A DNA stretch of 64,000 nt from Helianthus annuus (GCF_002127325.2 NC_035436.2:18610205-18674204); one strand, 5' to 3'; counted from the stretch's first letter, positions 34,414-46,724 are shown. Notes: generated by a model not told the origin, from the letters alone. Translations and numbers: made by a program.

Positions 34414-37400
34414 CATGTGCAGGATGTTCTAGGAGGAACTATTAATAGTCATTGGATTGTTGATAGTGGAGCATCCAGGCACATGACTGGCGACTTACGG
34501 CTCCTATACGACGTGAGAAATATTAGAGGAGGGTATGTTGCTTTTGCGGGTGACAAAGGCGGTTTTATCACTGGAGAGGGAAGTATCTCCAATGGCATCG
34601 TGTGCTTTGATAAGATCAATTATGTGAAGCAAATTGATCACAATCTTCTCAGTGTGTCGCAAATCTGCGATAAGAAATTCACCGTGCATTTTGATGATGC
34701 CGGCTGCTATGTGCTGAAACCTGGATTCAAAATTCCACAAGAATGGATTCTCTTATCGGCTCCGAGAGTTAATGATCTTTATATTCTCGACATGAGCCAA
34801 GCGATTACAACATCTGCACAAGTCACTTGCTTTCTCTCAAAAGCCACGGAAAAGGAGTCTATATCTTGGCACAGAAGAATGGGACACATTCACTTGAGAA
34901 AAATGAACCATTTGGTGAAAAATAATCTTGTGAATGGTGTGCCTGTGAGAAGTTTTCATCTACAAGATATCTGTGTCTCGTGCCAAAAGGGGAAGCAAAC
35001 AAAGAAGTCTCACCCTTTGAAGAAAATCAACACTGTCAGCATGCCTCTCGAACGTCTTCATATGGACCTTTTTGGACCTATGAAGCACAAAACAACGTTC
35101 GGTGATGCCTATTGTTTAGTAGTTACTGATGACTACTCTAGATTTTCTTGGGTATCCTTTATGGCACACAAGAGTCAAACTCCTGGCATCCTCAAGGATC
35201 TTCTTACAATGTTGGAGAATCTCTATTCGTTGAAAGTAAAAAGGATCCGAAGCGACAATGGAACCGAATTCAAGAATCAAGTTATGGATGAGTTTTGTAC
35301 TTCTAAAGGCATTCTTCATGAGTACAGTTCTCGTTATACTCCACAACAAAATGGTGTCGCTGAGAGGAAGAATCGAACGATTATTGAAACTGCAAGAACA
35401 ATGTTAGTAGAGTCGGAACTCCCTATTCAATTCTGGGGGGAGGCTGTATCGGCTGCATGCTACACGTTAAACAGAGTTCTTACAGTAAAGAGACATGGCA
35501 AGACTTGCTTCGAACTCCTTCAGAAAAGGAAACCGGATCTTTCTTACCTTGAACCGTTTGGTGCTCCTTGTACTATGATTGAGCCGGATGGAAAGTTTGG
35601 AGCTAAAGCTATCGAGGGTTTCTTCCTTGGATATGCTACCCCGAATTTTCGTGTTTAGAATCTAGCTACCAAAAAGATTGAGCTTTGGAGCGAAGTTAGG
35701 GTTCAAAGGTACACGAGTCCTGTTAGGGCTCCGGGTGATCCGTGGATGTTCGATTATGATGGGCTATTTGACTCCTTCAATCTGCCAACCTTTGACGAAG
35801 AATCAGCAGCGGCTAGGATGTTGTTGGAAAGTGACAACGCTGCTGTCTCGCCTTTGGTTAGACCTATTGTTGTTGATCCTCAAGTTTCTTCGTCTGTCAA
35901 CAATATGGGTCAAAATGAGGTTTATGAAGATGCTGCTGATTATAATGACTCTTCTGAAGATGATGAATATCATGATGCAGCCGAAGGATCTTCAGCTCCA
36001 GCTGCTCCTGTTCAAGGTGCCTCTGGTGATACTCCTCATACGCAGAATATAGATACTGCTGAAGGGAATGCATCCACCTCTACCCACATTCCTGGTGTGG
36101 AGTTGGTTGTTGATCTTAATCTTACCAACTTGGGTATCAATGCTCGTGTGCCAGATAATCCTGAAATGAGGATTCACGATACCCACCCCCAGCAGAATAT
36201 CATAGGAGATGTCCATCGCGGTGTGCAGACGCGTAATCAGCTGAGAAACAACCGGAATGCTGGTTTGTATTCAGCTATAAGAGAATCTGGTCAACAAAAT
36301 GACTGGTCCTTCGCGTGTTATGTGTCACAAGAAGAACCAAAGTCGTGGAAAGAAGCATTGAAAGACAGTGCTTGGGTTGAAGCCATGCAGGAAGAATTAC
36401 AGCAATTTCACAAGCTTGGTGTATGGAAGCTTGTTGAAAAGCCTGAGAACTACAAGAAGATTGGCACTCGATGGGTCTTCAAATGCAAGAAAGACGAACG
36501 TGGAGTGGTTATTCGGAACAAAGCTCGTTTAGTTGTTCAAGGTTTTCGTCAGATAGAAGGGATCGACTACAACGAAGTCTATGCACCAGTTGCACGTCTG
36601 GAAGCTATTCGGATCTTTCTGGCTTATGCCTCATTCAAAGGATTCAAGGTTTACCAGATGGACGTCAAAAGTGCATTTCTACATGGTGTGGTTGAAGAAG
36701 AGGTATATGTCGAACAGCCTCCAGGTTTTGAAGATCCTGTCCATCCCGATCGGGTTTGGTTGCTCAACAAAGCTCTCTATGGTCTTCATCAAGCACCACG
36801 AGCTTGGTATGCAACCTTATCTACATATCTGCTGGAGAACGGTTTTCGAAGAGGTCTTATCGATTGTACTCTCTTCGTCAAAGAACAAGATGGAGATCTT
36901 CTTCTGGTTCAGGTATATGTTGACGATATTATTTTTGGTTCTACTAATGATGTTTTGTGTAGGAATTTCGAGCGCATTATGCAGGATAAATTCGAGATGA
37001 GTGCTATGGGGGAAATGAATTTCTTTTTGGGCCTACAAGTGCAACAGACGGAGTCTGGGATATTCATCCATCAGACTAAATATGTTGGAGACATCTTGAG
37101 CTGGTTCAAGATGTCCGATGCAACGCCCATTGGTACCCCACTGCCAACTAATCACGGAATTACTCCAGACTTGAAGGGTGAACCTGTTAGCCCTTCATAC
37201 CATCGCGCGATGATCGGATCCCTTATGTACCTCACAGCATCAAGGCCAGATATAATGTACCCAACGTGCCTGCTTGCCAGATATCAAGTTAACCCGAAGG
37301 CCTCACATCTTGCAGCTGTCAAAAGGATTTTTCGTTATTTGAAGGCTTACCCCGACACCGGTCTGTGGTATCCTAGGGATAATAACTTTGGCTTGGTCGC

Positions 37401-37863
37401 TTTCAGTGATTCTGATTTTGGCGGATGCAAAATCGACGGCAAATCCACAACGGCTGGATGTCAGTTTTTAGGAAATCGCCTAGTCACATGGCAGTGCAAG
37501 AAGCAGACATGCGTCGCTACATCAACATGCGAAACTGAATACATTGCTGCCTCAAGTTGTTGCTCCCAAGTTCTTTGGATCCAACAACAATTGCGGGACT
37601 ACGGTTTTGAATTCCTAACTACTCCTATTTACGTTGATAATTCTGCTGCTTTAGATATCACTAAAAATCCTGTGCAGCATTCAAAGACCAAACACATCGA
37701 AATCAAATATCACTTCACACGTGATTGCTTTGAGAAAAGGCTAATCGATGTTGTTAAGGTCCACACCGATGACCAACGTGCCGACTTATTTACCAAAGCT
37801 TTTGACAAATCTAGATTTGACTTCTTATTATTGGTAAACGGCATTAAGGTCAAGCAAGAGTAA
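34414..37863 (+). pseudogene. pol: copia pol with one internal stop
   Basis: 1149 codons in the same frame as gag. Protease WIVDSGASRHMTGD starts near 34450. The gag-pre-integrase region has SWHRRMGH..C..C. The integrase core has LHMDLFGP, VTDDYSRFSW, IRSDNGTEF and QQNGVAERKNRT. The RT domain has [33 protein letters not shown] and [11 protein letters not shown]. RNase H has [18 protein letters not shown] and [15 protein letters not shown] at 35656-35658 interrupts between integrase and RT, and the frame is open on both sides. It would yield protease, integrase and RT/RNase H. With the stop and the gag split this copy is not functional on its own. Confidence 0.92.
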
Positions 37864-37933
37864 AACCAACATCGGAAAATCATTTTTGTAAATATCTTTG
37901 TGTGTTTTAAATTTATCTTAGTTTATTGATTTT

Positions 37934-37940
37934 AGGGGGA
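37934..37940 (+). other. internal polypurine tract-like motif
   Basis: AGGGGGA 70 bp after the pol stop; same core as the PPT at the LTR. Confidence 0.6.
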
Positions 37941-38385
37941 GTAAATCCGAAAATCTGAAAATCCAAAAACATTGAAAAATTTCAAAAACACAAAAACAAT
38001 AGAAAAACAAAAATGAGTTTCCTGGAGAGCAAAAGAGAAAATGATAGTACATCAGTGGTCTATCCAAACCTCTTTAAACCTTAAATGTAAAACGATAAAC
38101 AGCTCTATATAAGATGTATCGGTAGGCTCACAATCATTTTAAAGTGTGCAGGGTGATATAAATCTTAATCGACTGAAGACCAGGTGGGAACCATTCATTG
38201 GCATATGGTCTTAGTACCGAAATTTCGTTTGATAGATTGCCGAGGTTCTGAGATATTCGGTCTTTATGCTGATTATCATCTGGGTATCATGGTTGTATCT
38301 TTTACCGAAAAATAACGGGGACGCAAGTCTAGATCTTCCATGATACTATACATACGTGTACATATTACATACTGCATTCGACCTC

Positions 38386-38602
38386 AATAAGTGATAAACA
38401 ATCACATGTCCAAACAAATAAGTGATAAAATATCACATTTATCCGGGTGTCAAGTTCGTCTCTCTGCTGTACGGAAGTACTGACCTGTTCACGGACTTGC
38501 ACCTGTGCCCTCATGCATACGAAAATCAAGTTCCTCATCAATAAGTGATTATATCACACAGGGCTTGTTTTCAAATCAAAATAAGTGAGTATCTCACAAC
38601 TT
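38386..38602. repeat. four AAGTGATA..TATCAC inverted repeats
   Basis: Inverted repeats at about 38388-38405, 38420-38438, 38543-38558 and 38583-38598. Each is of the form AAGTGATxxxxATCAC; the last has changed to GTGAG/CTCAC with pairing retained. All are preceded by AATA or CAATA. Confidence 0.75.
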
Positions 38603-39523
38603 ATACGGTCAAACAGATGATAATCGGTATACTCACCGGTAAGATGAACTCTCGTGCATACCTTGATACGGGAATGTGTCGTGATGTGGATGAACACCGG
38701 TCGGTAAGTATAAATCATACCTTAACGTATCCCCTCGCCATGATTACATCTGATAAGTTGAGCTTAAGTGGACAACAATACCGATAATTGTTATAGGATG
38801 CTTATCTTAATGTTAACTAACTGAACAACAAGAGTGTTTTGGCATGACCGTACACTGATATGATTCTCTTACCCTCGAAACTCGCAAAAAGAATGTTTGT
38901 ATATATTTATCTGTTTACTGCTTAACTTTTATTGTTTTCTTTTAAACAGTTTCGTCGTTTGGTGCATATCAGCACGACATTAGCGGTGATGTCGTTTGAT
39001 AACACTCAAAGGATTTTAAATTGTTGTCTTTTAAGTTCAAAAATACCAAAAAGATTTTATGTGTGTTTTAATATAAACTTTATAAAAGCCAAAAAGATTT
39101 TATTTCTACTTTATTTTCGATCGTACGATGTTGGAACTCTAGTCTTCGTTACCTGAAACCTGACTGAAAACCGAACTGACTAAATCTTCATAAACGGTCG
39201 AAATTTGCAAGTTTTGAAAGTTAAAACTAAAATTGACAAATTTATTAAACTTTCAAACTGTCGGACGGTGGTTGATTATGACATGGTCATTCGTGTGTCA
39301 TTTGGTTATACTAACTATTCCAAGCAGTTGTTCTCATTACGCGTTTAGATTTCTTGCATGTGCAGATTCTAAAGGCTAGGAGAACATGGTCGATGACAAG
39401 CTTTGGAATGAAGACACGACGAGAAGGCGTTCAAAAGATGAAGATGATCGAGTTGCCGCTGGCCATCATCAACACCACAAGGATCTCACTTCATAAAGAT
39501 CAAGTCATTCACGAGCATAACTC

Positions 39524-39549
39524 AAGGGGGAGCTTATGCCAAGGGGGAG
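39524..39549 (+). other. tandem polypurine tracts
   Basis: AAGGGGGA at 39524-39531 and again at 39541-39549, about 210 bp before the LTR. With 37934 and 39743 they form a multiple-PPT arrangement. Confidence 0.75.
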
Positions 39550-39742
39550 TTTGTCAACAAACTTCCTACATGATACGGGTAGTTTGTCGATACACTCTCT
39601 ACTTTCAATACGTGAAGACTTTGAAGATCCTCCGACTTTGAAGACTTGAAAGGACATCAGAGTTTTGAGAACTCGAAGACCAAAGACCATCGAAGTTCGA
39701 GACGAGTCTACAACTATAGAAGATAAAGACAAAGCTACAGCC

Positions 39743-39750
39743 AAGGGGGA
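39743..39750 (+). other. polypurine tract of copia element
   Basis: AAGGGGGA three bases before the 3' LTR (39754). Confidence 0.88.
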
Positions 39751-39753
39751 GTT

Positions 39754-40382
39754 TGTTGGTGCACTTGTGTCTGTCCTTTGTCTGTATTCGGTCACGATGT
39801 AAACGATGTCCGTGTCAGTCCTGTAAGTTGACCAAGTCAACCGTCCTCCTGGTTTGACTTGGTAAACAGTTAGAAAGATGGTAGTCTGTCTCGAAGGATA
39901 AGAGATCGAAGGATAATGTGGATCCTTCGATCTCCTCGAAAGATATGCTTCGATTGATAGACCTCGAAGGATCATCCTTCGAGGTCCTTGCTGATCATTC
40001 GAGAGCATTGCATTCGAAAGATGATCCTTTGGACCATCTATCGAATCCTTCGAGCAAGACCTGCTGTGTATGGGTATAAATACCCATGCAGTGTGTTGTG
40101 TTCATTTAGACACTTAGAAAGACAGACAGAAAGATAGAGCTGAGAGCATTCTGTCCGAAACACACACACACATAGTGAGAGTTTGCAAGTTAGATTTGTA
40201 AACATTGTGCTTGTAACCGGAACCTTCATACGTATTAATACAGTGGTTTTAATCGGTGAACTCTTGTGTGTTTGTTTCTCTACTTGCTTCATCTCGGTTT
40301 GCTTACTAGCTTGGATTCCGCACTCGCTAGTAGGTTTGTATAACAAGGTTTAGGTTCGTCATCCTCCGGAAAGGGACCTACA
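39754..40382 (+). repeat. 3' LTR of copia element (629 bp)
   Basis: Same length as the 5' LTR with about five substitutions; followed by TSD TAAAC. Confidence 0.96.
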
Positions 40383-40387
40383 TAAAC

Positions 40388-41188
40388 CAACCATACTCAT
40401 TCCAAAATCAACGGCTACCGTTACATCTCCTCCAACAATGAAACATAAACATACAGTGACCTCATGCAATTGAAATACTGATGAAACCCTTTGATTTGTC
40501 ATAACTCTCTTTCACCTCTTGATAATTTCCGGGATTTCAAAGCTTTGTTATACAATCGATTGGACACTATTAAATCTAACAAAATCTCAATCATATCTCA
40601 TGAAACCCTTTGATTTTCATAAGTCTCTCTTACCTCTCAATAATTATCAAAAGCACCACCGTCATACGTGAACTTCATCAGTGCTAAGTGCTAACGACGA
40701 TCTACAATTCCTCAAAGCAAGGAAACTGTAAGCTTGCGTCTCCATTTAACCCCTTGTTTCTCAACTCAAAGAACTCAACTAATAACACTCTCGATTCACC
40801 GCTCCTAGGTTTCCAAACAGCAGTAGTATAACTGCTCATTAGTTTTTCGGCGAAGGCTGAGATTACAACGGGTTTCAGGGGTAAAGGGTGGTATTTTATG
40901 GAGAGGTTATGGGTGGTGATATGGTGTTTGCAGGTAAGGTGGATTTGGTGATCATTTTTCGGGAAAAGGTATGGGTGGGTGGGGTGATGAAGTGGCGGTG
41001 GTTTGGTGGTCATCGTTTTTTAATGATGGCGGGATTTGGTGGTGGTGGTGGTGCAGCAGTGGTGGTGGTGGTGGTGGTGTTATGGTGGTGTCGAGATCTG
41101 GTGCAGACAAGAACGAGAGAGAAAGAAAAGGGGAGAGGGGTGGGGGTGGGTAGGTGGGTAAAATGTGGGACCCATTTATTACTTTTTA
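40388..41188. other. right interior of MULE-like element 2
   Basis: No gene supported. Contains a GGT/GGGT-rich segment (about 40880-41150) with several G3-4 runs on the plus strand, the counterpart of the CCACC-rich left subterminal DNA. Confidence 0.6.
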
Positions 41189-42238
41189 GGTAAATTACAC
41201 TTTTTGTCCTTTATGTTTGTACCGGATTGAAAAGTATAACCTTCAACTTCAATAATTACAACCACAATCATTTATTTGTAAAACCTATTACACCCTATGT
41301 CATTTAGCACTAACTATGTTAAAATTTTCTCAATTAAGTATGACATGTGCCATGAGGGTAGCTTGGTAATTTTACCAACATATTTAAAATATATTAAACA
41401 AATAAACAAAACCATATCTTAGTTCTCTCTCCTCACTTTCTCTCCAACCAACCCTCACCACCACCACCGGTCCACCACCATTGTGACGACCACCAAATCC
41501 CACCACCACTGTCAATCTTTCTCTCTTTTCATCCCTTTCTATTTCCTATTCAATTACCCAACAAGTTGACACAATTATCACATAAAAATCCCTTTCATAG
41601 ATTGTCTAACTCAACTGGTTAGCCACACGTTAGGTTGCAATCAGAGACTTTGTCGAATCTGCTTCCCATTGTTGCCAGCGTGAAACACGTTTTCTGAATC
41701 GCCGCCCTAACAACACCGTAAAGGTTTCCTATGCTCATTATCTTCAGCAACAACATGGGTGGTTCTTCGCAGATCTAAAAAGGGTGGAAGTAGTGATGGT
41801 GGTGATCTGTAGAGAGATGAGGGGGGATGAGTGAGTGTTGGTCAAAGTGATGGTGGCCGGTGGCAGGAGTGGTGGTGGTTGGTGAGGGGTTTAGGTGGCC
41901 GTCAGCGGCAGGAGTGGAGGTATTAGGTTACAAGGGTTTTAGAGAGAGAGAGTTTGAGTGTGTGAATATGTTAGTGTTTGGCTTATAAATATAAATAAAT
42001 ATCTTTTTTTTGTTTTTTTCTTTTTTTTTTAAATATAGTTTTTAAGTAAATCGGTGAAGTTACAAAACTACCCTCATGTGAATAAACTTAACACAAAATT
42101 TTAACCTAGTTAATGCTAAAGGACGTATGGTGAATGTTTTGCAAATAAAGGATTGTGACTGTAATTATTTAATTATTGAAGTTAAAGACTATATGTTGCA
42201 ATCTGGTACAAACATAAAGGCCGAAAGTGTAATTTACC
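41189..42238. mobile_element. short TIR element 3 (MULE-like, non-autonomous)
   Basis: About 1.05 kb. The left end GGTAAATTACACTTTTTG and the complement of the right end GGTAAATTACACTTTCGG start imperfect TIRs of at least 150 bp (TTTATGTTTGTACC, ACTTCAATAATTA, TTAGCAxTAACTA shared). The interior has CCACCACC-rich DNA on the left (41453-41513) and GGTGG-rich DNA on the right (about 41850-41920). No ORF of interest. Target duplication not clear. Confidence 0.68.
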
Positions 42239-42432
42239 CGTATTTTTTTTATTATTAAGGGCATCTTTTTTTGTCATTTCACACCCACTTAGCAACAAAA
42301 ACTAACCCCACTCACGTTAGGGACTATCCGAGATACGAGAGTGCAAAAGTTAAGGACTATGGTTGTAATTTTAGAAAGTTGGGGACTATAGGTGAAATTT
42401 CACCAAACCACAAGTCTAGGCATTTTTTCTCT

Positions 42433-42569
42433 AAATTTTATTATATTCAACCATACAATATCAGATATATATTCATCTTCAATTTTGGCATACATAAATT
42501 TTCCTTAAAAACCAGCCTAGAGTCATTATTACCAAAAAGAATATACTAGAAAAATCATAATATTAAATT
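42433..42569. other. target-region repeat shared with 47295-47440
   Basis: About 125 bp similar to 47295-47440. The last nine bases TATTAAATT (42561-42569) are the target of MULE-like element 1. Confidence 0.65.
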
Positions 42570-42866
42570 GAGTGAATTGGAAGTTTTGTCCTTTACCGTT
42601 ATATCACATTTCAGGTGGTGTCATTTATCTTTAAAATTGACCTTTATCTTTAAAATTGACGAGTTTTGTACTTAATGTTTCCAAATCCTATATATTATGT
42701 CCTTTAGCCCTAACACAATTATTTTTTTTTTGTTAAATATGATCATGTGCCTTGCATGTGAGGGCATCTTTGTCATTTCATCTTTTAAAGGACTAATTAT
42801 ATAAATAAGTTTAAAAAACAAAAGGTTTTAATAAATGAAAAAAACTCTCTTATCCCCCTATATATC

Positions 42867-42893
42867 TCTCTCTCTCTCACACACACACACACC
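42867..42893. repeat. (TC)n(AC)n microsatellite
   Basis: TC repeats followed by AC repeats within the MULE-like left arm. Confidence 0.9.
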
Positions 42894-43615
42894 TCTTTTT
42901 CTCTATGTATGACTTACCATCACCATAACCATACAACACCACTACCCACCCATCCCATTGTAACCCACCGTCATCCAACAAAATGGCAGTGTTATTTTCT
43001 TTAGATATAATGCAACCGGGCTAACATTAACACTCATATAATTAAATGTCATACAAAGTCATCAAATCATTTTGAGGGATAGCTGAAGAAGTTTTTTCAT
43101 CAAGTTCAACTTAAGGTTTTTGGGGTGAGTTAAACTACATAAATAAATAGTTAGTATCAATAACCGATTAACAACTTTCAATAATTTCGCTAAAACAAAA
43201 AAAAAAAAAAAGAAAAGAAAGATAAGGGTGTGTCGTAGATCATCTTCCTGTATTTAAGACTTTAGAGGCCGGCTCTAATAGTTGCTCAAGTAACTAAAGT
43301 AATTTCAAAGCCTCGAAATTTCAACTTTTCAAGCTGCAAATATATTGACCCTTCGGAGCAGCACATGGATAATTGTACGGTTGAGGAGGGGATCCATGTC
43401 TCCCATCAGAGCAGCAGATGGATTTTGGTGAGGAGCAACACAAGGCAAACAACTGCGACATTCTCCAAAGGAGGAGATGATGGAACATCTTCTAAACCCT
43501 AATTAATAGCATCGATTGAAGAATTCAATGGCGGGAGGGGCGATCTGAGGGGTAGATTATGGATAAAAGTAGAGGTGCAATGTGAAATTGGTTGTATAGA
43601 AGAGGTAGTAATGGT

Positions 43616-44132
43616 GACATAGAAGATATCAAAACCATAAAAGATAGAAAGATGTAGAAGATGAAACACTTTATTATTGAATCAGTCATCACAGATTACA
43701 AACTAAAAGAGTATACATCATCTACAAGCCGGTTTAGATCACAAAGATCTAAACCGAGCTTTCTCTCACTAATACATAGTAACTCTCTCTCTAGAAATGT
43801 GCACACACTATTCAGGAATAGCTAGGGTTTGTGAATGGTTGCCTAAAGCTGATCACCCAGATCTATTCTTACTAAGATGAATGAATGTGATGGATTCCCA
43901 ATTCTAACCTATACACCCATATATAGAGGTTAGGGCAAAACCCTAAGTCTTGACAATGCATATCCAAAAATTTGGACAACACGGTACATAACTTTATCCG
44001 AGTTTGTCAACTCATAACTTCGGACCCTTTAGACTCACTTCCATCCGAATTTAATCAATAATGTTGACCTGGGCTTTGACTTTGTTATATAGAACTGATA
44101 AAGCACAGGTACCAGCAGGAGCTGCACTAACA
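43616..44132 (-). repeat. 3' LTR of LARD-like element (truncated)
   Basis: Matches 46199-46724 with scattered differences; the U5 end is missing at 43616. Confidence 0.82.
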
Positions 44133-45504
44133 GACTCACCCTTAACTGTTGCCATTAGTTATGTCTGGCATCAATAATCTTCAGTCACCGGATACTGCGC
44201 TTACAGACTCCCCCTTGACTGATGATGTCATGCCTTCTTTCTACATTGGCTGAGACTCGATCTTTCCAGCAGAGCACAGCGATCTTCAACCCTTCTAATG
44301 AAAGACTTGCTGACGATCACTTAAATGGCCGCTTTGTGAAATTTGAAGCATCCAACATCAAACACTACATATCCTCCCCCTCAAACTACTCCTGAATCAA
44401 GTTAACGCGAACCAACCTACAACCAAATGTAAGAATATCGCTCGAAACCATAATCTTCAAACGTAATTGGCAGCAAAAAGATATATTGGATTTCCAATCC
44501 CCAACCTTGAACACTTCAAACTTTACAAAGACATGAAGTTCAGTTCAATAAGTTAATAACAAACTGAACTTTGTAAAATTACGACCACCATCTTTATCAA
44601 AATCTGCAACCCTTCATGTACGATCTCACTCGTCATAAATCTTCATGAATCAATCTCCTATTTTCACGGATCCACTGAATTCCCGATGGCTTTCATCTCC
44701 AATCTTCCTCTTATCAAGAAATACCACATTAGTTCGAGAACTGACTAGCAATCATCTTGGAAGAGAGAACAAGAAACCAATCTTCACTACTCTAAACAAC
44801 AACTAATAAGGCTGAATCTTTAACTAGTTGTCAACCGAGAATCCAACTTCATCACGTCCATACTTGATTGAAAACACCAACATACTTGACAATACTCCAT
44901 CACACACGAGTCTTTTTACGTACAAGCTGTTAAAGTCCAACCAAGTCACGATAATAGTCCAAGATTGTCCAAAACTCAAGTAAAGACCAAATCCGAACTC
45001 CGACAATCTTGAAAGAAACACCGTGGACCACCATTTCCGCTTCTCATCCCCTCACTTGAACCAGACAACATAAGTACCCTGTAACTTTTCAGTAATCTAA
45101 AACTGACTTCAAATTTCCAAATTACACAAAATTCTAACTTTTGCTAATTATCCGGTACCCCCGGTTACCCGGCATAGCTAGAAAAACTCGGAACATGCAT
45201 AAATCGAAACCTCCGAACTACACAAACTTCTAAACTTAACTAAAAATTTGGTACCCCCGGTAACCCAGAATTCTAAAAAGTTCACCCGAAAGCTTTTGAA
45301 ACCGGGATCAGATTAATTGAACAATACTTCAGAATACAAAGACATTCGGATCAAGCAAAGAAATTCCGTATAAAACTCATAAATTCAGACTTCAAAGGAA
45401 TGAAGAGATTCGTACAACACAAAGAGAATGAAGAAATCTGACAAACACTTAAACTCGCACAAAGAGAGAATAAGTACTAACAAACACTAAGTTCAGACAG
45501 AAGA

Positions 45505-45845
45505 ATAAGTGCGGACATATGGAATAATCTTAAGTGCGGACTTAAGATTTGATTCCTAAGTACGGACTGATAATGTATTTTAAATGCGGACAAGGTACAA
45601 ACTCCTAAGTGTGGACAAGGTATTTATCATATAAGTGCGGACTGAATTGCAAGATGTATGTACGGACAAATCTGATTGATGTTAAGTTCGGACATGGAAC
45701 CATATAAGTGTAGACTTGATATTGTAAACTCACAAGTGCGGACACACTTAATCACATGTGCGGACAAGGTCTTGAACATTAAGTTCGGACAATACACACC
45801 AAGTGTGGACAGATAATGTCTCTCATTAAGTGCGGACAAGCTTTA
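45505..45845. repeat. AAGTGCGGAC array in LARD-like internal region
   Basis: About 14 copies of GT(G/A/T)(C/T)GGAC, mostly AAGTGCGGAC, at 20-35 bp spacing. Related TTCGGAC / ATCCGA motifs occur upstream of the TATA in the element's LTR (46559-46643). Confidence 0.85.
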
Positions 45846-46138
45846 TTAAGTGAATTACAAATTTTGACAAGTGTGACTACACACTAAGTCATCAGAATAA
45901 CAAATATGGACAATAAAGCTTCGAACACTTAATTAAATACAGACACTACTTTTTTTGGATCAAAACACAGATCTTAAACAACTTGGAAAAGAGGAAAACA
46001 TCTCAGACGACGAACATCTTCAAAATCTTCAGTTTTCTGCAGAATCTTCACGTCTCCATGATGTTTGGTGGAAACAAACATCAAATCAAGAGCAATGGTG
46101 ATTCGAAAGGCGGTTGGACCATTCTGTATCGGTAACCA

Positions 46139-46151
46139 TGCTCTGATACCA
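46139..46151 (-). other. primer-binding site of LARD-like element
   Basis: Minus strand TGGTATCAGAGCA next to the LTR end at 46153; Met-tRNA type. Confidence 0.85.
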
Positions 46152-46152
46152 C

Positions 46153-46724
46153 TGTGAAAGCACCGGATCGATGACGAACATCAACATTGCACTTGATAGA
46201 CATAGAAGATATCAAAACCATAGAAGATAGAAAGATGTAGAAGATGTAACACTTTATTATTGAATCAGTCATCACAGATTACAAACCGAAAGAGTATACA
46301 TCATCTACAAGCCGGCTTAGATCACAAATATCTAAACCGAGTTTTCTCTAACTAACACATAGTAACTCTTTCTCTAGAAATGTGCATACACTATTGAGGA
46401 ATAGCTAGGGTTTATGAGAGGTTGCACGAAGCTGATCACCTATATCCATTCTCACTGAGATGAATGAATGTGATGGATTCCCAATTCTAACCTATACACC
46501 CATATATATAGGTTAGGGCAAAACCCTAAGTCCTGACAATGCATATCCACAATTTCCACAAATTCGGAAAACACAGTACATAACTTTATCCGAGTTTGTC
46601 AACTTATAAGTTCGGACCCTTTAGACTCACTTCCATCCGAATTTAATCAATAACGTTGACTTGGGCTTTGACTTTATTATATAGAACTGATAAAGCACAG
46701 TTACCAGCAGGAGCTGTAATTACA
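46153..46724 (-). repeat. 5' LTR of LARD-like element (572 bp)
   Basis: Minus-strand order: TCGGA-type motifs (46643-46559), TATATATA (46510-46503), then U5 ending in CTTTCACA. The plus-strand right end reads AATTACA at 46724. Confidence 0.82.

Larger units (their letters stand above)
37864..39753 (+). other. copia post-pol non-coding tail
   Basis: 1.9 kb with no supported ORF. It begins with a GGGGGAG tract and A-rich stretch, carries four short inverted repeats (38386-38602) and ends with three more GGGGGAG tracts before the LTR. A TTTCTTGCATGTGCAG resembling a 3' splice site lies at about 39350-39365. Related elements in this window (E1, E2) carry their env-position gene in this interval; here none remains or was ever present. 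Confidence 0.8.
19612..40382 (+). mobile_element. Sirevirus-like Ty1/copia element with nested gypsy
   Basis: Two 629-bp LTRs flank gag and pol, with a perfect 5-bp TSD TAAAC (19607-19611 and 40383-40387). Removing the nested element and its extra target copy leaves about 11.15 kb. Sirevirus features are a very long gag (about 1240 codons), RT motif [11 protein letters not shown], a long non-coding tail after pol, and several GGGGGAG polypurine tracts. The LTRs differ at about five sites by eye. The element is dead: gag is split by element B and pol has one in-frame stop. Confidence 0.93.
19254..42432 (+). mobile_element. MULE-like TIR element 2, interrupted by copia
   Basis: The left end AGAGAAAAATGC (19254) and right end GCATTTTTTCTCT (to 42432) begin long imperfect inverted repeats of about 180 bp. 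These share TCACCTATAxTCCCCAACT, TAAAATTACA, TAGTCCCTAACGTG and related blocks. CCACC-rich DNA lies inside the left end (19486-19590) and its complement inside the right end (about 40880-41150). Without the copia insertion the element is about 2.4 kb and includes a further TIR element (41189-42238). The target duplication is unclear and no transposase is seen. MULE assignment rests on long TIRs only. Confidence 0.6.
43616..46724 (-). mobile_element. non-autonomous LTR element (LARD-like)
   Basis: Minus orientation: 5' LTR 46724-46153, PBS 46151-46139, about 2 kb internal region (46138-44133) without ORFs, 3' LTR 44132-43616. The internal region has an AAGTGCGGAC array near its 5' side. Near the 3' LTR it has a PPT-like AAGGGGGAG at about 44205 and a degenerate AAGGGTGAG at about 44138. 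The 3' LTR lacks the last 46 bp of the LTR sequence, so the left boundary is eroded and no TSD can be matched. Coding functions would have to come from another element. Confidence 0.78.

Noticed and set aside
40888..41193. Gly/Val/Trp-rich ORF of 101 codons
   Set aside because: Product of GGT-rich subterminal repeat DNA of a transposon; no sign of coding constraint.
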